A DNA stretch of 64,000 nt from Ureibacillus sp. FSL W7-1570 (GTDB taxonomy: Bacteria > Bacillota > Bacilli > Bacillales_A > Planococcaceae), in assembly GCF_038593265.1 (NCBI RefSeq), contig NZ_CP151979.1, forward strand, positions 1,116,001 to 1,180,000, given 5' to 3'. The notes below the pieces were generated by a model that had not been told where the DNA came from, did no database searches, and saw only the letters and a program-made list of their open reading frames with translations. Positions 26,520-34,495 of this stretch are shown piece after piece (position 1 is the stretch's first letter; every line of letters begins with the position of its first letter). Both the position numbers and the translations under genes were made by a program.

Positions 26520-26542
26520 ATGGCACAAAAGATGGAGGCTGC

Positions 26543-27304
26543 TTACTTTTTTAGATAAGCCAAATAATAAAACATGCTTACAAATATTGCTCCTCCCACC
26601 GCATTTCCTAAAAATACCGGAACAAAGTTGGAAACATATTGCCCCCACGTCATTTCTCCGGCAAAGATGGCGGCAGGGATGATAAACATATTTGCCACGA
26701 CATGTTGAAAACCGATCAATACGAACGTCATAATCGGAAACCATATGGACAAAATTTTCCCGGAAAAGGAAGACGTGCCATAGCACAACCAGACAGCCAA
26801 CGCGACAAGCCAGTTGCACCCGATGGCTGATACAAAAGCTTCCACAAAACTGGCGCTCACCTTTCCATTGGCTGCGCCAACCGTTTTCTCCAAAAAGTCC
26901 CCTTCCGTCAGACCGGCAACATGTCCGAAAAAATAAGCGACAAATAAAGCGCCAAAAAAATTGAAAATCGTAATCCAAAACCAATTGCGGACCAGTTTTG
27001 TCAGTTTTATACGTTTGGCAAAACAGGCCATGGCAACGGCCATCATATTTCCAGTCACCAATTCTCCGCCGGCAAGCAAAATTAACACCAGGCCAATCGG
27101 GAAGACGCTTGCCCCCATGAAGTTTACAAAACTGCCCCATTCCTCGGGCATCGTACCAGTCATACGTACATAGGCAAGATAACCGATGGAGATAAATGCC
27201 CCTCCCAAAAACCCTAAAATGAACATTTGGAAAAAGGGCATTTCCGCCTTTTCTTCCCCTTTTTGAATGGCGATTTGGGCAATCTCTTTCGGATTGTGCT
27301 CCAT
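26543..27304 (-). CDS. Formate/nitrite transporter (FNT) family channel
   Basis: A 253-residue integral membrane protein of the FNT family, pentameric channels for formate, nitrite or hydrosulfide. Six membrane segments are visible; the signature GGELVTGNMM lies near residue 80 and the second half contains the pore motif in FQHVVANMFIIP near 200, with the conserved histidine of that segment. The substrate cannot be fixed by sequence; no formate dehydrogenase or nitrite reductase gene is nearby. It has its own upstream region; the next gene upstream is a GNAT enzyme 163 bases away. Confidence 0.92.
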   Translation of the reverse strand: MEHNPKEIAQIAIQKGEEKAEMPFFQMFILGFLGGAFISIGYLAYVRMTGTMPEEWGSFVNFMGASVFPIGLVLILLAGGELVTGNMMAVAMACFAKRIKLTKLVRNWFWITIFNFFGALFVAYFFGHVAGLTEGDFLEKTVGAANGKVSASFVEAFVSAIGCNWLVALAVWLCYGTSSFSGKILSIWFPIMTFVLIGFQHVVANMFIIPAAIFAGEMTWGQYVSNFVPVFLGNAVGGAIFVSMFYYLAYLKK

Positions 27305-27467
27305 TCAAACCTCCCATTAATGAATATTTATGAAATCCATGCCAGATTAATAGATGGAATCAATAAGATGGATATGACAATATCACTTTTCAGAATATTT
27401 TTCATTTATTTTAATGAACCGTTCAATTCCCGGTCAATACATAAATTTTCTTTTTTAGAATCAATAT

Positions 27468-27908
27468 TCATCCCTTGAGGGTTTTCACCATCAAATTATG
27501 GGGAATCCCTTCTTCATAAAACACATCAGATTGAATCTGATACCCCAGCTGTTCATAAAATGCGTTTGCATGTGTTTGTGAATGGAGTTTTACCTTTGAA
27601 TATCCTTTTTCTTTCGCAATCTTTTCCAATTCTTGCACAATCACCTTGCCAATCCCCAGTTTGCGATAAGGTTTCAACACACAAATTCTTTCCAATTTCC
27701 CAAAACCATTGGTAAACCGTATTCTTCCTGCCCCAACCGGTTTCTGATCGACCAGAATCAGAAGATGGTCGCATGGTGCTTCCAAAGAATCATACTCATC
27801 GATTTCATTTTCCTCCGGGACCCCCTGCTCTTCCACAAACACTTCCTTGCGAATGGCAAAGGCTTTTTCCAATTCCTCTTCCGTTGTCACCCGAATTGCT
27901 TCAATCAT
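27468..27908 (-). CDS. GNAT-family N-acetyltransferase (YjcF/ElaA-like)
   Basis: A protein of about 146 residues with the GNAT fold: the IRKEVFVEEQGVP entry motif near residue 17, acetyl-CoA-binding motif A RICVLKPYRKLGIGKVIVQEL near 74 (the R/Q-x-x-G-x-G/A element is RKLGIG), and HANAFYEQLGY near 115. The set matches YjcF/ElaA-type acetyltransferases. The start is the ATG at 27908, eight bases from AAAGGG; upstream in-frame codons to 27947 lack a ribosome-binding site. Acceptor substrate unknown. Confidence 0.85.
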   Translation of the reverse strand: MIEAIRVTTEEELEKAFAIRKEVFVEEQGVPEENEIDEYDSLEAPCDHLLILVDQKPVGAGRIRFTNGFGKLERICVLKPYRKLGIGKVIVQELEKIAKEKGYSKVKLHSQTHANAFYEQLGYQIQSDVFYEEGIPHNLMVKTLKG

Positions 27909-28075
27909 AATTTCATCCCTTTCTCCCTTCTTTTCATCCATCTTCAAAATTCCAATTGTTCCTGCATAAGACTTATCGGTCAGTTATTATTGTACTTATT
28001 GCTACATGTTTTTGGAAACTCATTGTTAGAAAATTTAAACTAATCCATTTTTGTTAGAATGTCAAATTTTTTGGC

Positions 28076-28104
28076 TAGACATAGTTCCCAATGGCGGTTA
28101 CTAT
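28076..28104 (+). promoter_or_regulatory. Candidate sigma-A promoter of the amino-acid ABC operon
   Basis: TAGACA and TACTAT are separated by 17 bases. A start near 28112 would place the hairpin at 28152 inside a leader of about 125 bases. Confidence 0.5.
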
Positions 28105-28151
28105 ATAAGACGAAGGTATTATAAAAAAACTGAAGTTTTGTATTAGTTTTT

Positions 28152-28180
28152 AACACGAACGTTCGTGTTGCATTTTTTTT
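28152..28180 (+). terminator. Palindromic leader terminator, possible attenuator
   Basis: The perfect palindrome AACACGAACGTTCGTGTT is followed by GCATTTTTTTT. It lies between the candidate promoter and the substrate-binding-protein gene, with no gene upstream on this strand to terminate, so it may control read-through into the operon. Confidence 0.6.
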
Positions 28181-28237
28181 GCTAATGCACTTTAGTTTAC
28201 TAAATCGTTAGATTACTAATATCAAGGAGAGTATGAT

Positions 28238-29038
28238 ATGAAGCGTATATTCACTTTATTATTCCTAATGGCAATGACAGTAATGGTTTTAGCTGCATGT
28301 GGTTCAGCTTCAGATGATGAAAAGAATGGATCAAAAGAAGAACCAGCGGATAAAGAAAAATTGATCATCGGTATTGATGACCATTTTGCACCAATGGGAT
28401 TCCGTGATGAAAATAATGAAATCGTCGGTTTTGATATCGACATGGCCCGTGCCGCAGCTGAAAAAATGGGTGTGGAAGTGGAATTCCAACCAATCGATTG
28501 GTCAACAAAAGAAAGCGAATTATCCAGCGGCCGCATCGACTTGATTTGGAACGGTTACACAATTACTGATGAACGTAAAGAAAAAGTCTTGTTCACAAAA
28601 CCTTATTTGGAAAACGCTCAAGTGGTTGTAACTTTGGCTGATTCCCCTATCAAGAAAATCGATGAACTTGCCGGCAAACAAGTGGGGGTACAAGCATTAT
28701 CCTCCGCCTTGGATGCATTAAATGAACATCCAATCAGCAAAGAAGTGAAACTGAACGAATATAAAGACAATGTGCTTGCATTACAAGATTTGAAAAATGG
28801 CCGTGTGGATGCGGTTGTAATTGACAAAGTCGTCATTGAATATTACATGACACAAGAACCGGATACATTCAAAATCTTGGATGAAGAACTTGCTCCAGAA
28901 CAATATGGTGTAGGTGTGAAAAAAGGAAACGAAGCATTGCTTGAAAAATTGCAAGCCGCTTTGGATGAAATGAATGAAGATGGCACTGCCGCTGAAATTT
29001 CCGAAAAATGGTTCGGTGAAGATAGAGTATTAAAATAA
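28238..29038 (+). CDS. Polar amino-acid ABC transporter, substrate-binding lipoprotein
   Basis: A 266-residue extracellular solute-binding protein of family 3. The signal peptide ends in the lipobox LAAC with lipid-modified C21, followed by a charged linker. The mature domain has DDHFAPMGFRDENNEIVGFDIDMA and the ligand-binding lobe RIDLIWNGYTITDERKEKVLFTKPY (shown in part), typical of cystine, glutamine or histidine binders. AAGGAGAG precedes the ATG. It is the first gene of a three-gene importer operon; a hairpin after it probably lowers expression of the downstream membrane genes. Confidence 0.93.
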   Translation: MKRIFTLLFLMAMTVMVLAACGSASDDEKNGSKEEPADKEKLIIGIDDHFAPMGFRDENNEIVGFDIDMARAAAEKMGVEVEFQPIDWSTKESELSSGRIDLIWNGYTITDERKEKVLFTKPYLENAQVVVTLADSPIKKIDELAGKQVGVQALSSALDALNEHPISKEVKLNEYKDNVLALQDLKNGRVDAVVIDKVVIEYYMTQEPDTFKILDEELAPEQYGVGVKKGNEALLEKLQAALDEMNEDGTAAEISEKWFGEDRVLK

Positions 29039-29069
29039 TGTTATGATAGAATAAGAGGTCCAATATTTC

Positions 29070-29106
29070 GATAAGAGTTTCCATAGGATATGGAACTCTT
29101 ATTTTT
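29070..29106 (+). terminator. Intercistronic hairpin in the ABC operon
   Basis: AAGAGTTTCCATA and TATGGAACTCTT pair with one bulged T and run into ATTTTTT. It separates the binding-protein gene from the permease gene and can act as a partial terminator that keeps binding protein in excess. Confidence 0.75.
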
Positions 29107-29120
29107 TGGGAGGAAACATC

Positions 29121-29777
29121 ATGGTTGATTATTGGAACAGGATTATTTGGCCGATGTTGGAAGGAGCTCAAATGACCGTTTTGCTCTTCTTCATCGCCAT
29201 ACTCATATCAATTCCATTGGGCTTTTTGCTCACTCTGGCTGTGCGCAGCCGCTTTAAGCCCCTCTCCTGGCTTGCCCAACTCTATATTACGGTTATGCGC
29301 GGCACTCCCCTTCTTTTACAATTGCTGTTAATCTGCTTTGGCCTGCCGATGATTCCGGTGATAGGGGAATATTTAGTCTTTGACCGATTCGTTGCGGCAT
29401 GTATTGGATTTGTATTAAACTATGCCGCTTATTTTGCAGAAATCTTCCGTGGGGGACTACTATCCATCGATAAAGGACAATATGAAGCGGCGAAAGTGCT
29501 CGGCTTGACAAAATGGCAAACGACAACGCGCGTCATTCTGCCCCAAATGTTCCGTGTCGCACTGCCGGCAGTCGCCAATGAATCCATTACGCTCATTAAA
29601 GATACGGCTTTGCTTTACGCCGTTGCGGTGCCGGAACTCTTGCACTTTGCCCAAACAGCGGTGAACCGGGAATTCACCATTGTCCCTTACTTTATTGCCG
29701 GGCTCATCTACTTGGCGATGACGCTCGTATTGACCGTATTCTTTAAATGGCTGGAACGTCGATATAAATACGAATAG
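29121..29777 (+). CDS. Polar amino-acid ABC transporter permease
   Basis: A 218-residue permease of the HisMQ type with five membrane segments. The cytoplasmic EAA loop that contacts the ATPase is [21 protein letters not shown] near residues 125-145 (core EAAKVLGLT). The start is the ATG at 29121, with GGGAGG eight bases upstream; a TTG 15 bases earlier overlaps that ribosome-binding site. Only one permease gene is present, so the channel is presumably a homodimer. Eleven bases separate it from the ATPase gene. Confidence 0.93.
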   Translation: MVDYWNRIIWPMLEGAQMTVLLFFIAILISIPLGFLLTLAVRSRFKPLSWLAQLYITVMRGTPLLLQLLLICFGLPMIPVIGEYLVFDRFVAACIGFVLNYAAYFAEIFRGGLLSIDKGQYEAAKVLGLTKWQTTTRVILPQMFRVALPAVANESITLIKDTALLYAVAVPELLHFAQTAVNREFTIVPYFIAGLIYLAMTLVLTVFFKWLERRYKYE

Positions 29778-29788
29778 AGGTGAAAATC

Positions 29789-30535
29789 ATGGCGTTGATT
29801 GAAGTATCAAACTTAAAAAAATCCTTTGGAAATCAGGAAGTGTTAAAATCCATCACATTTTCCGTGGATAAAAAGGAAGTGGTCGCGATCATCGGGCCAT
29901 CCGGATCAGGAAAAAGCACGTTGTTGCGGAGCTTGATTCATTTGGAAGAAATCGATGACGGAAGTATTTGTATCGACGGAGACTTTTTAGTGAAAAACGG
30001 CCAATATGCAAAACTGGCAGAAATCCGAAAAATAACCGGAAAAATGGGCATGGTGTTTCAACATTTTAACTTGTTCCCCCATTTGACGGTGAAAGAAAAT
30101 CTGATGTTGGCGCCGAAACTTCGAAAAACGGAGTCCATGGCGGAAATCGAAAAACGTTGTATCGACTTGCTGCAGAAAGTTGGTTTATCCGATAAAGCGG
30201 ATGCCTATCCAAGCAATCTTTCCGGCGGTCAAAAACAGCGTGTTGCCATCGCCCGGGCACTGATGTTAAACCCGCAGATCCTGCTTTTTGATGAGCCGAC
30301 TTCGGCCCTTGACCCGGAACTGACAGGGGAAGTATTGAAGGTCATGAAAGATTTGGCGGAGGAACATATGACAATGATTGTTGTCACCCATGAGATGGGC
30401 TTTGCACGGGAAGTGGCAAATCGCGTCATATTTATGGATGGCGGTGAAATTATCGAAGAAAATGAACCGGAACAATTCTTCCTACAACCTCAACATGAAC
30501 GCACAAAATCGTTCTTGCATAAAAACTGGAAATAA
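29789..30535 (+). CDS. Polar amino-acid ABC transporter ATP-binding protein
   Basis: A 248-residue ABC ATPase that powers the importer encoded upstream. Walker [10 protein letters not shown] is at 36-44, the Q-loop in [10 protein letters not shown] near 87, the signature [15 protein letters not shown] near 145, Walker [14 protein letters not shown] near 168 and the switch histidine in VVTHEMGFA near 202. Length and motifs match GlnQ/TcyC-type ATPases. The ATG at 29789 has GAGGTG in front; the GTG nine bases earlier is inside that site. It ends the operon; an IS relic follows 58 bases later. Confidence 0.94.
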   Translation: MALIEVSNLKKSFGNQEVLKSITFSVDKKEVVAIIGPSGSGKSTLLRSLIHLEEIDDGSICIDGDFLVKNGQYAKLAEIRKITGKMGMVFQHFNLFPHLTVKENLMLAPKLRKTESMAEIEKRCIDLLQKVGLSDKADAYPSNLSGGQKQRVAIARALMLNPQILLFDEPTSALDPELTGEVLKVMKDLAEEHMTMIVVTHEMGFAREVANRVIFMDGGEIIEENEPEQFFLQPQHERTKSFLHKNWK

Positions 30536-30592
30536 TCGGAGGACCGGAACGTAAGAAAAATAAAAGAGGTAGCGGTATCATATATCCAAAAA

Positions 30593-30911
30593 GAATGGGA
30601 CAAAACCATCTTCAAAAATATAAACAGCCCATGAAATTTCAAAATAAAATTTCATGGGCTGTTCTTGATTTTCAATTTATAGCATATGAAAAATACATAC
30701 AGATCAAACAGGTTTCTAATGAAAAACCTATGATTGTGGAAACTGTTCAGTCTGTCCGTTTCGTTCAGCCATATAAAAGCAACAATTGAAAAGCCATGGT
30801 GAATGAAAAATGGGAACTACAAATAATACTGGATAGAAACAGAAAAAGAAGAATTTGAAATGACTCAAATTCTTCTTTTTCCATCTTGAAGCCAGGTCAC
30901 GTCCCAGCCCC
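30593..30911 (+). mobile_element. Decayed, internally deleted IS1182-type relic
   Basis: This 319-base stretch begins TGGGACAAAACC and ends GTCCCAGCCCC, matching the ends of the two full elements. It keeps the left hairpin (CAGCCCATGAAAT...ATTTCATGGGCTG), a fragment from the cysteine-coding part of the transposase (GTGGAAACTGTTCAG..., then ATGGTGAATGAAAAATGGGAA) and the right-end hairpin. Most of the transposase is gone and the remainder has stops. It lies between convergent genes. Confidence 0.85.
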
Positions 30912-30934
30912 TTTTAAATTTTCACAGCCTCTGA

Positions 30935-31393
30935 TTAATTTAAAACAACTGTTTCGCTGAACAAAATGCCAAAATATCGATATCGGATATGTACATTGTG
31001 AATATCTTCATCATGGCTTACTTTAAGGCTGTATTTGGTTGATGATTCCCCTGGATTTGTACCTTTTGGAATGGAAACCTCATCAATCTCTTTTAATTCG
31101 GCATCTTCCCCCGCTTCCGGATCTTCATCTACGGCCGCTGCAAAATCTTTCAAAGATTTGCCCACTTGAATTTTCGCATCTTTCGGAACTGCATGATTAT
31201 TTATTTGTACACTGTCCACTTTTAAATCTCTAAAGCCTTTGTTCCCTAATTCGATAACAACCGAATCATGATTTTCGCCGATTTCAATGTCACCGGTAGT
31301 CAAAGGGGGCGCCGACTTCAAATAGATGAAGAATCCTCCCGCCAAAACCACAAATATTAGCGCAACAAGCAGTAATTTTTTCAATGCGATCAT
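30935..31393 (-). CDS. Membrane-anchored hypothetical protein (152 residues)
   Basis: The protein has one N-terminal membrane segment (LKKLLLVALIFVVLAGGFFIYL) and an extracytoplasmic domain rich in beta-strand pattern (DSVVIELGNKGFRDLKVDSV), with no cysteines or known motif. It resembles secreted or anchored immunoglobulin-like folds only in general pattern. The ATG at 31393 directly abuts AAAGG; a TTG three codons later is better spaced. It is followed, across the IS relic, by the convergent ABC operon. Function unknown. Confidence 0.65.
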   Translation of the reverse strand: MIALKKLLLVALIFVVLAGGFFIYLKSAPPLTTGDIEIGENHDSVVIELGNKGFRDLKVDSVQINNHAVPKDAKIQVGKSLKDFAAAVDEDPEAGEDAELKEIDEVSIPKGTNPGESSTKYSLKVSHDEDIHNVHIRYRYFGILFSETVVLN

Positions 31394-31525
31394 CCTTTTG
31401 TAGTAATTATCGTACTGATCATGCCTATTTTAGTTTATACCACCTTCAAACAAAATTGTAGAATGGAAAAGTTAAAACTCTGTGAAAACTCATTAGGTTG
31501 GTTCAGATGCGCCGATCTTTTCAAC

Positions 31526-32026
31526 TCATTGGATGAATATGGCCGTTTCTCCAATCTTAAATTCTTTGCGTTTCTCCTTTCCATCTTCCGTCCATGTCAC
31601 AATAAACATGCCTTCATTCAACAAATCAATCAGTTCATCTTCAGAAATTTCCCCCATATAAAGGACGATTTCCTGTTTTGCCGTATATTCCTTTCGCTTT
31701 GTATCATCATATTCAAAACCTTCGCCCGACCAATATACATCCGTAGTCAACAGTTGGCTGAACGGCTCGGTCAATTCCGTTTGAATATTTTCTACCCCGT
31801 CCGAATATTTAAATTTAAATGTAAAAAGCAGGTTCCGGAAATTTTTTTGTTCCGGATGGTCCACATATTCCAATGCCCCCAATGTTTGGTAAGTTTCGTC
31901 ATCGATCGGCCTGATTTCCGTGCGGACCTCCATATCCGAATGGAGCATGTAATAAAGATACCCTGCAAAAAAAAGAATGAGAAAAAGCAACAACGAAACG
32001 ATTAATGCAATCATTTTCTTTTTCAA
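31526..32026 (-). CDS. Membrane-anchored hypothetical protein (166 residues)
   Basis: A second single-pass protein: a lysine start and a long hydrophobic helix (MIALIVSLLLFLILFFAGYLYYML) followed by an external domain of about 135 residues with alternating strands (NLLFTFKFKYSDGVENIQTEL in part). No lipobox or catalytic motif. The start codon is TTG at 32026, seven bases after GAGAGGGTG. It shares architecture, but no obvious sequence, with the gene 130 bases downstream, and the two may form one unit. Function unknown. Confidence 0.65.
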   Translation of the reverse strand: MKKKMIALIVSLLLFLILFFAGYLYYMLHSDMEVRTEIRPIDDETYQTLGALEYVDHPEQKNFRNLLFTFKFKYSDGVENIQTELTEPFSQLLTTDVYWSGEGFEYDDTKRKEYTAKQEIVLYMGEISEDELIDLLNEGMFIVTWTEDGKEKRKEFKIGETAIFIQ

Positions 32027-32208
32027 TTTTCAACACCCTCTCCTGCAATTGAACTTTCCATCATGATATTGTTATATATGTTTCTCGTGTAAAGATTAAT
32101 TTCCTTTTATTTGTAAAATTTTTTTATATCAACGATTCATTTCATTCTCAGTATCCCAATAAAACAAATATTTACTCTTCATCTGTACGTAAACCTTTCC
32201 GCCGCAAT

Positions 32209-32237
32209 TTGACACAATCCGATGGACTCTATATGAT
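32209..32237 (+). promoter_or_regulatory. Near-consensus sigma-A promoter
   Basis: TTGACA and TATGAT are separated by exactly 17 bases. The expected transcript start near 32244 makes an ATG at 32246 leaderless and supports the ATG at 32270, which has AAAGGTGA upstream. Confidence 0.75.
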
Positions 32238-32269
32238 CGATTTAGATGATCAGAAAGGTGACGGTACAA

Positions 32270-33304
32270 ATGAAACCACCATTGACGAAAGAAGAACGCG
32301 AATCCCTATACCCTTATGCAACCCAAGAACAGCTTGATTTCCTAATGAAACATGTCAAACAAGGTTTTCGCACAAAGTTTTTTAATCTGATGGCAGAGAA
32401 AAAAGTGACGCTCGTCCGTTCACAAGATATTTCACTGGAGGAAATTGAAAAAGACGCCAGCCATTGGATTCTCGATCATTACATTGATCACGGCAAAGGC
32501 AACTACCTTGGAAGATGCGCCTGCAATAGAAAATTGAGACGCATTTTTACAGTGAAACATGAAATCACCGGAAAAACCATCGATTATGGCGAAGAACATT
32601 TCATGCAATTTTTAAGCATCGACAAAGACATTTTAAGAGATCTTATTAAAGATTTTTCTCTCATCAATTTGGAAATGGATGAATTGCTGATCAAAATAAA
32701 AGAAAACCGCTATGGTTATGAATTACTGGAAACCACCTTCCACGGGATGGATTTGCCTGAAGATATCCAGGCGCACATCCATGCAAATGTTCCTTTGTTG
32801 GATCGGCAAATCGAGCGTTTATATCGGAAACTGAGAAAAATGGAAAAAGAGATGCGGAAAGCGCAAGAAGAGGCGTTAATGAAGGCTTTCATCGAAGAAA
32901 AAAATCATATGCTTGAACAATTGGAACAAGAAAGAAAAAAATTGGAAGAAATAGTGGAGCGGGTGCGCCGTTCACTTCCGCCCAATGCAACGAAAGAAAT
33001 GATCGCTTATCAGCTGGTGCTAAATGGAATCCACAGCACCGTTGAAATCTGCCATATATTAATCGATTACTTCGGCCAAGATGGCACCCTATCCGCAGGC
33101 ATACATAAAAGACCAAGAATTTTGCCATCTATTCTTCAGTATTTTCTCGAACAAACGGAAAAAGGCCATTTAATTTTAGTTGAAAAATTGGGTGTGACCG
33201 ATTGCATATTCAAACCGAATGATGATCTATTCAACATCGAATTGGAAATGGAAGAAAATGATGAGGCCAATCAAGAGGAAGAACAGCTGTCTTTGTTTTT
33301 TTGA
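32270..33304 (+). CDS. Unknown coiled-coil protein with C-terminal clamp-binding motif
   Basis: I do not recognise the family of this 344-residue protein. Its N-terminal part holds a CAC cysteine pair within GRCACNRKLRRIF near residue 90, the middle (about 185-240) is a long charged coiled coil (MEKEMRKAQEEALMKAF...), then a compact domain (YQLVLNGIHSTVEICHILIDYFG) follows, and the chain ends EEEQLSLFF. QLSLF is the consensus pentapeptide (QL-S/D-LF) by which DNA polymerases, MutS and others bind the beta sliding clamp, and it sits at an exposed C-terminus. A role at the replication fork is an inference. A strong promoter precedes it. Confidence 0.75.
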   Translation: MKPPLTKEERESLYPYATQEQLDFLMKHVKQGFRTKFFNLMAEKKVTLVRSQDISLEEIEKDASHWILDHYIDHGKGNYLGRCACNRKLRRIFTVKHEITGKTIDYGEEHFMQFLSIDKDILRDLIKDFSLINLEMDELLIKIKENRYGYELLETTFHGMDLPEDIQAHIHANVPLLDRQIERLYRKLRKMEKEMRKAQEEALMKAFIEEKNHMLEQLEQERKKLEEIVERVRRSLPPNATKEMIAYQLVLNGIHSTVEICHILIDYFGQDGTLSAGIHKRPRILPSILQYFLEQTEKGHLILVEKLGVTDCIFKPNDDLFNIELEMEENDEANQEEEQLSLFF

Positions 33305-34193
33305 CGTGTCATCTCAAGGGGGCGTCTGAAAAAACATTTGGGTCGACCCGCCCCCTTGTGGCTGTTGCGCGCGGTTAGCCACAGATAAATCTATTACAAT
33401 CGCTGAAAATACATTGGACATGGGTGGAGCCTTTGATGCGGCCACCGCGGGAGCAAAAATCTTAAAAAATATCGGAAGTGAGGGCTGCCATGAAAATTAT
33501 TACTTTCCGGACAGTCCCCTTTCTCTCTACTGAAAAAGTTATTTTTTACAATTAAGGTGGAGGTCAATAGGTAAAGAATACTTCCTTCAGCAAACAATGA
33601 TTACATTCATCGTTTAAGAAATACCGGAAAGAAAAGTGGCAACCGGATTGTTGCCCTTCAAAAATATTAGATGGCGAATACGAGTTATTATTTAATCAAG
33701 TTTTTTAGAAAACATTGTCAACGTTGGTATAGTAATTAATGAAATCATCCGGGACAATTGTTGCTGAAAAAAATATTCTTTACGCTATACCTAAATTATC
33801 TATCAATTTTTTGATAATGAAAATACTGAAAACATAATTAACGATTTTTCTGACAAAACCTTCTCGTACTAAGGACTTAGTAAGAAATTTTCGCAATATT
33901 TTATCCACAAGTATCTTATAGTAAAATAATCACTGATTCATTCAATCAAAGCCCATTTATTATTACTTTCAGCCCTTCCAATTTTCCTATCCCCACCAAT
34001 GGCGTCAATTGCATCACCCGCGCATCCGGTTCCAACCGGCAATTGACTATTCGATCGTTTTATCTCAACCAGTTTTTTTCCACAGCCTGTCTATCATAAA
34101 AGTACAGTCTGCAAAAAATGGGGAAATCCCCATTCAGGAACATGTTCCCTTTCCTGATGGGGAGCATCATTCAATTGGATCTTTCATCAAATT
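33305..34193. other. Gene-poor stretch with coding debris
   Basis: After the clamp-motif gene there is a perfect 10-bp hairpin (CAAGGGGGCG/CGCCCCCTTG, 33315-33358) without a T-run, then a short frame at about 33376-33531 reading ...TIAENTLDMGGAFDAATAGAK..., which looks like a fragment of a real protein that I cannot name. The remainder to about 33960 is A/T-rich with stops in every frame. I see no intact gene. Confidence 0.5.
34113..34133 (-). terminator. Terminator of the 45-residue basic protein
   Basis: On the minus strand ATGGGG-attt-CCCCAT is followed by TTTTTTGC. Confidence 0.8.
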
Positions 34194-34331
34194 TTATGAT
34201 TTGTCATTGGTTTTACGGTTTCGGATATTGGCGACATGGTGGTCAAATTCTCTCGCCAATTCTTCCGCCCTTTTTCTACGATTTTCCTTTTGGCTTCCTT
34301 TGTTAAAGTTCATTTTATGTTTTCTTTTCAT
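34194..34331 (-). CDS. Small basic protein (45 residues)
   Basis: A highly charged peptide (MKRKHKMNFNKGSQKENRRK...) predicted to be one helix, with no cysteine. GGAGGTG stands seven bases before the chosen ATG at 34331; a second ATG three bases upstream is also possible. A terminator follows 60 bases after the stop, so it is a complete unit. Basic composition would suit nucleic-acid or spore-core association, but the family is not recognised. Confidence 0.65.
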   Translation of the reverse strand: MKRKHKMNFNKGSQKENRRKRAEELAREFDHHVANIRNRKTNDKS

Positions 34332-34495
34332 CATTTTCACCTCCGTTGTCTTAGTTTGTACAACTTCAGTGAAAATGCTAATGCCACTATCTAGGCACAT
34401 CTTCATTAATTGACAAAAAAAGAATGGGGAATCGCCGCTTCAACCTTCATAAAATGCATGCTTTGATTACTTTCGATTGTTATCCATACGGGCCA

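Noticed and set aside
26304-27317. 337-codon open frame opposite the FNT gene
   Set aside because: Its translation is rich in Cys, Arg and Trp with no domain pattern, and it runs fully within the FNT channel gene and its neighbour; a shadow frame.
28152-28169. LexA box reading of AACACGAACGTTCGTGTT
   Set aside because: The Bacillus LexA operator needs CGAAC-N4-GTTCG; here the half-sites touch with no spacer, and a T-run follows, so a terminator is the better reading.
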